Part shown: piece by piece, positions 5,882-7,462 of the stretch
Layout: every line of letters begins with the position of its first letter
Numbering within the stretch: the first letter of the stretch is position 1
Source: an uncultured Clostridiaceae bacterium
Lineage (GTDB): Bacteria > Bacillota > Clostridia > TANB77 > CAG-508
Length of the DNA: 7,462 nt
Direction: 5' to 3'
NCBI GenBank assembly: GCA_958417695.1
Contig: CATZDQ010000079.1
Span: 1-7,462 of the forward strand
The notes under the pieces: generated by a model
Database searches by the model: none
What the model saw: the letters and a program-made list of their open reading frames with translations, nothing else
What the model was told of the DNA's origin: nothing
Position numbers and translations under genes: made by a program

Positions 5882-6754
5882 ATGAAAGATTATTTTGGAT
5901 ATACGGGCAAAGTATGCGTTGTTACAGGTGCTGCTTCTGGAATGGGAAAGTCAGCGACGGAAATGTTAGTGGACCTAGGGGCTAAAGTATATGCTTTAGA
6001 TTGGAATGAAGTGCAAGTAGAAGGAATTGAAAAATTTATACCAGTAGATTTGAGTCAGAAAGATTCTATAGATGAAGCTTTTAAACAAATACCAGAAAAA
6101 ATAGATTCTTTCTTTGGAATTGCAGGGGTTTCTGGTATTAAAACAGATTTTAATAAAACGGTTACAATTGACTTTATTGCCAATAAATATATATGTGAGA
6201 CTTATTTATTAAATCGTATGACGGAGGGTAGTGCTATTGCTTTTATTACCTCTACTGGCGGAAATAATTGGGAAAAGGAAGGTAATCAAAAGGAGTATTT
6301 ACCGTTAATAGAAGTTTCTTCTTGGGAAGAGATGGTATCGACATTGGAAAATATGCAATTAAACACTTTACCAGGTCCTTTAGGATATATGTTTGCAAAA
6401 ATGGCTATGAATTATTATACCGCTTATTTACAAAAGCTATTTGCTGTAAAACATGTAAGAGTTAATGCCTTGCTTCCTGGCTCTACTAAGACAGGGATGA
6501 AAGATGAATTTTCTATGGCTGCTGGTGGAGATGATAAATTACTGCAAGCAACTGGATTTGCAGGACGTTTAGCAGAGTCTAGAGAAATGGGAGAACCAGT
6601 GGTTTTCTTAAATAGTAATATGGCTAGCTTCATTTCAGGAGAATTATTAATTGTAGATTATGGTTGTTCGATTATGACACAAGCGAAATTACAAGAAGAT
6701 TTGATGGGCTCAGTTACTTTTGATAAAATAAAAGCAAACTTTAAAAAATCATAA
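5882..6754 (+). CDS. Short-chain dehydrogenase/reductase, 3-alpha-hydroxysteroid-dehydrogenase-like
   Basis: 290 residues, classical SDR with a slight C-terminal extension. The nucleotide-binding loop is TGAASGMG (15-22). Asp40 at the end of the second strand (VYALD) suggests NAD(H) preference. Catalytic Ser124 (ITSTGG), Tyr169 and Lys173 (Y-MFA-K) are present, followed by LLPGSTKTGM (197-206) and ISGELLIVDYG (251-261). The compact first half and the roughly 40-residue stretch between Ser and Tyr resemble the Comamonas 3-alpha-HSD/carbonyl reductase subfamily, so a steroid, bile-acid or general carbonyl substrate is possible; this is subfamily resemblance from memory, not proof. Two departures: the usual NNAG is GIAG (79-82), and the catalytic Asn position appears to be Asp97. 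It heads a two-gene operon with a 46-residue membrane protein. Confidence 0.85.
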   Translation: MKDYFGYTGKVCVVTGAASGMGKSATEMLVDLGAKVYALDWNEVQVEGIEKFIPVDLSQKDSIDEAFKQIPEKIDSFFGIAGVSGIKTDFNKTVTIDFIANKYICETYLLNRMTEGSAIAFITSTGGNNWEKEGNQKEYLPLIEVSSWEEMVSTLENMQLNTLPGPLGYMFAKMAMNYYTAYLQKLFAVKHVRVNALLPGSTKTGMKDEFSMAAGGDDKLLQATGFAGRLAESREMGEPVVFLNSNMASFISGELLIVDYGCSIMTQAKLQEDLMGSVTFDKIKANFKKS

Positions 6755-6773
6755 AAAGTTAGGGGGAAAAAAT

Positions 6774-6914
6774 ATGGACTTTGGTGGTTGGAGTACGGGA
6801 AGTATCATTACATTAATTTTATGTATTAGTGTAGCTATTATTTGCAGTGGTTTTGTTTTCTATCTTTTAGGTAAAAAGAGCAAAGAAACAAAACAAAAAG
6901 AAAATAAAAAATAG
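6774..6914 (+). CDS. Small single-span membrane protein, 46 residues
   Basis: The reading frame starts at an ATG 19 bases after the SDR stop, preceded by AGGGGG at 6761-6766 with good spacing, and ends with TAG at 6912-6914. The product has a short N-terminus (MDFGGWSTGS), a hydrophobic segment at about residues 11-32 (IITLILCISVAIICSGFVFY, then LL), and a very basic, polar tail rich in Lys and Glu. By the positive-inside rule the tail is cytoplasmic and the N-terminus outside. Placement between a strong ribosome site and the operon terminator argues that it is a real gene. I recognise no family; a partner or anchor for the SDR is possible but only suggested by linkage. Confidence 0.72.
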   Translation: MDFGGWSTGSIITLILCISVAIICSGFVFYLLGKKSKETKQKENKK

Positions 6915-6983
6915 AAGCATATACAGATATTCTATGTGGAAATAGAAAAAAGTAATGAAAAAGTAAACATACAATTTAATAAG

Positions 6984-7018
6984 AAAAGCAAATGGTTAAT
7001 GGATAATCATTTGCTTTT
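6984..7018 (+). terminator. Intrinsic terminator of the SDR operon
   Basis: AAAAGCAAATGGTTA (6984-6998) pairs with TAATCATTTGCTTTT (7004-7018) over 15 positions, with one G-U and no mismatch, around the 5-base loop ATGGA. The downstream T-run is partly inside the stem (CTTTT, then ACTATATT), so tail quality is moderate, but the stem is strong. It is about 70 bases after the small-protein stop. Confidence 0.85.
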
Positions 7019-7034
7019 ACTATATTAAAATAAT

Positions 7035-7105
7035 TAGAAATTTTTGTAATTTAAATACTAGCGTATTTACGGATTTCTATTTATGACTTTTTGTATCAAA
7101 GTCGA
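7035..7105. repeat. Nested small inverted repeats in AT-rich intergenic DNA
   Basis: TAGAAAT (7035-7041) is the inverse complement of ATTTCTA (7073-7079), and between them TAAATAC (7052-7058) pairs with GTATTTA (7063-7069) around TAGC. A second hairpin, GACTTT and AAAGTC with a 7-base loop, lies just downstream at about 7085-7103. No known riboswitch or insertion-element end was recognised. The remaining spacer from 6915 to 7212 holds only the terminator and the promoter of the next gene. Confidence 0.35.
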
Positions 7106-7148
7106 CTACAATAAATATAAATCCATGATTTAAATTTTAAATGAATGA

Positions 7149-7178
7149 TTGCGTATTCTATATTTCTTATATTATAAT
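7149..7178 (+). promoter_or_regulatory. Likely promoter for the DUF3795 gene
   Basis: TATAAT at 7173-7178 with a weak -35 candidate TTGCGT at 7149-7154 (18-base spacer). The expected start near 7185 would give a leader of under 30 bases. The region is very AT-rich, so TATAAT by chance is possible; position just before an otherwise promoterless gene supports it. Confidence 0.5.
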
Positions 7179-7212
7179 AATTGTAAAATGGTAATTAGAA
7201 AGTTGGTTGAAA

Positions 7213-7462
7213 ATGAAAAACTTTGTAAGAAAAGATTTACTATTCTCATTATGTGGTTTAAATTGTTATCTATGTCCAATGTATAATGATAAATATTGTC
7301 CGGGATGTGGAGGAGGTTTAGGCAATCAATCATGTATGATTGCCAAATGTAGTCTAGAAAAAGGAAATTTTCAATATTGTTATACCTGTCAACATTTTCC
7401 TTGTGAAAGATATAGCCATATAGACGACTATGATTCTTTTATAACCCATCAACATAGAAACA
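7213..7462 (+). CDS. DUF3795 domain protein, cysteine-rich (3' end outside window)
   Basis: 83 residues are visible, and the frame is open at the window end. Ten cysteines occur in the first 64 residues (14, 18, 21, 29, 32, 41, 46, 56, 59, 64) with the DUF3795 pattern: CGLNCYLCPMY, CPGCGGG, CMIAKCS, YCYTCQHFPCERY and DDYDSFITH. The spacing suggests metal binding, most likely zinc or an iron-sulfur centre, but the family has no established function. The ATG at 7213 is chosen because the domain starts directly after it and family members begin in the same way; the ribosome site is weak (AGAAAG at 7197-7202), with a TTG at 7207 as a less likely alternative. Its own promoter and the upstream terminator separate it from the SDR operon. 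Confidence 0.85.
   Translation, partial: MKNFVRKDLLFSLCGLNCYLCPMYNDKYCPGCGGGLGNQSCMIAKCSLEKGNFQYCYTCQHFPCERYSHIDDYDSFITHQHRN

Noticed and set aside
6424..6633. Minus-strand open frame of 69 codons
   Set aside because: It is antisense to the catalytic half of the SDR gene and has no start signals.

Overview
The window is AT-rich, with A/T-biased codons, AAAGGAGG-type ribosome binding sites, and TTGAAA-17-TATAAT or extended -10 promoters. This points to a low-GC Bacillota, most likely a Clostridia/Lachnospirales-type anaerobe. That is inference from style and gene content, since no rRNA or other marker gene is present. No mobile element, CRISPR array, tRNA or rRNA was seen.

Left part (1-2450, + strand). 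The window opens inside a serine peptidase of family S66, MccF/LD-carboxypeptidase type, followed after 6 bases by a RimJ/RimL-type GNAT acetyltransferase. Directly after the acetyltransferase stop, in the same frame, lies a 33-codon remnant of a second, different GNAT gene. A separate promoter then drives a 284-residue cytoplasmic protein I do not recognise. This block ends at a hairpin that can terminate transcription from both sides.

Centre (2489-4863). A secreted LysM-domain protein is encoded on the minus strand and diverges from folC (folylpolyglutamate/dihydrofolate synthase) on the plus strand. The roughly 350-base gap between them holds two back-to-back promoters and the most informative element of the window: a folC leader that matches the tetrahydrofolate (THF) riboswitch in its P1, P2 and P3 helices and in its conserved joining and loop bases. 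Downstream of the aptamer, a pyrimidine tract can pair either with the folC Shine-Dalgarno region (17 contiguous pairs) or with a purine stretch that begins inside the aptamer's 3' edge. This suggests translational feedback of folate on its own polyglutamylation enzyme.

Right part (4850-7462, + strand). folC overlaps by 14 bases a monoacylglycerol-lipase/lysophospholipase-like alpha/beta hydrolase. A strong promoter then precedes a short-chain dehydrogenase of the 3-alpha-hydroxysteroid-dehydrogenase-like type and a 46-residue single-span membrane protein, closed by a strong terminator. After an AT-rich spacer with small inverted repeats, the window ends inside a cysteine-rich DUF3795 protein.

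Most genes are ordinary housekeeping or accessory functions. The observations most worth following are the folC riboswitch and its switching helices, the MccF-like/RimL-like pair (each the family of a known microcin C resistance determinant), and the GNAT gene remnant.
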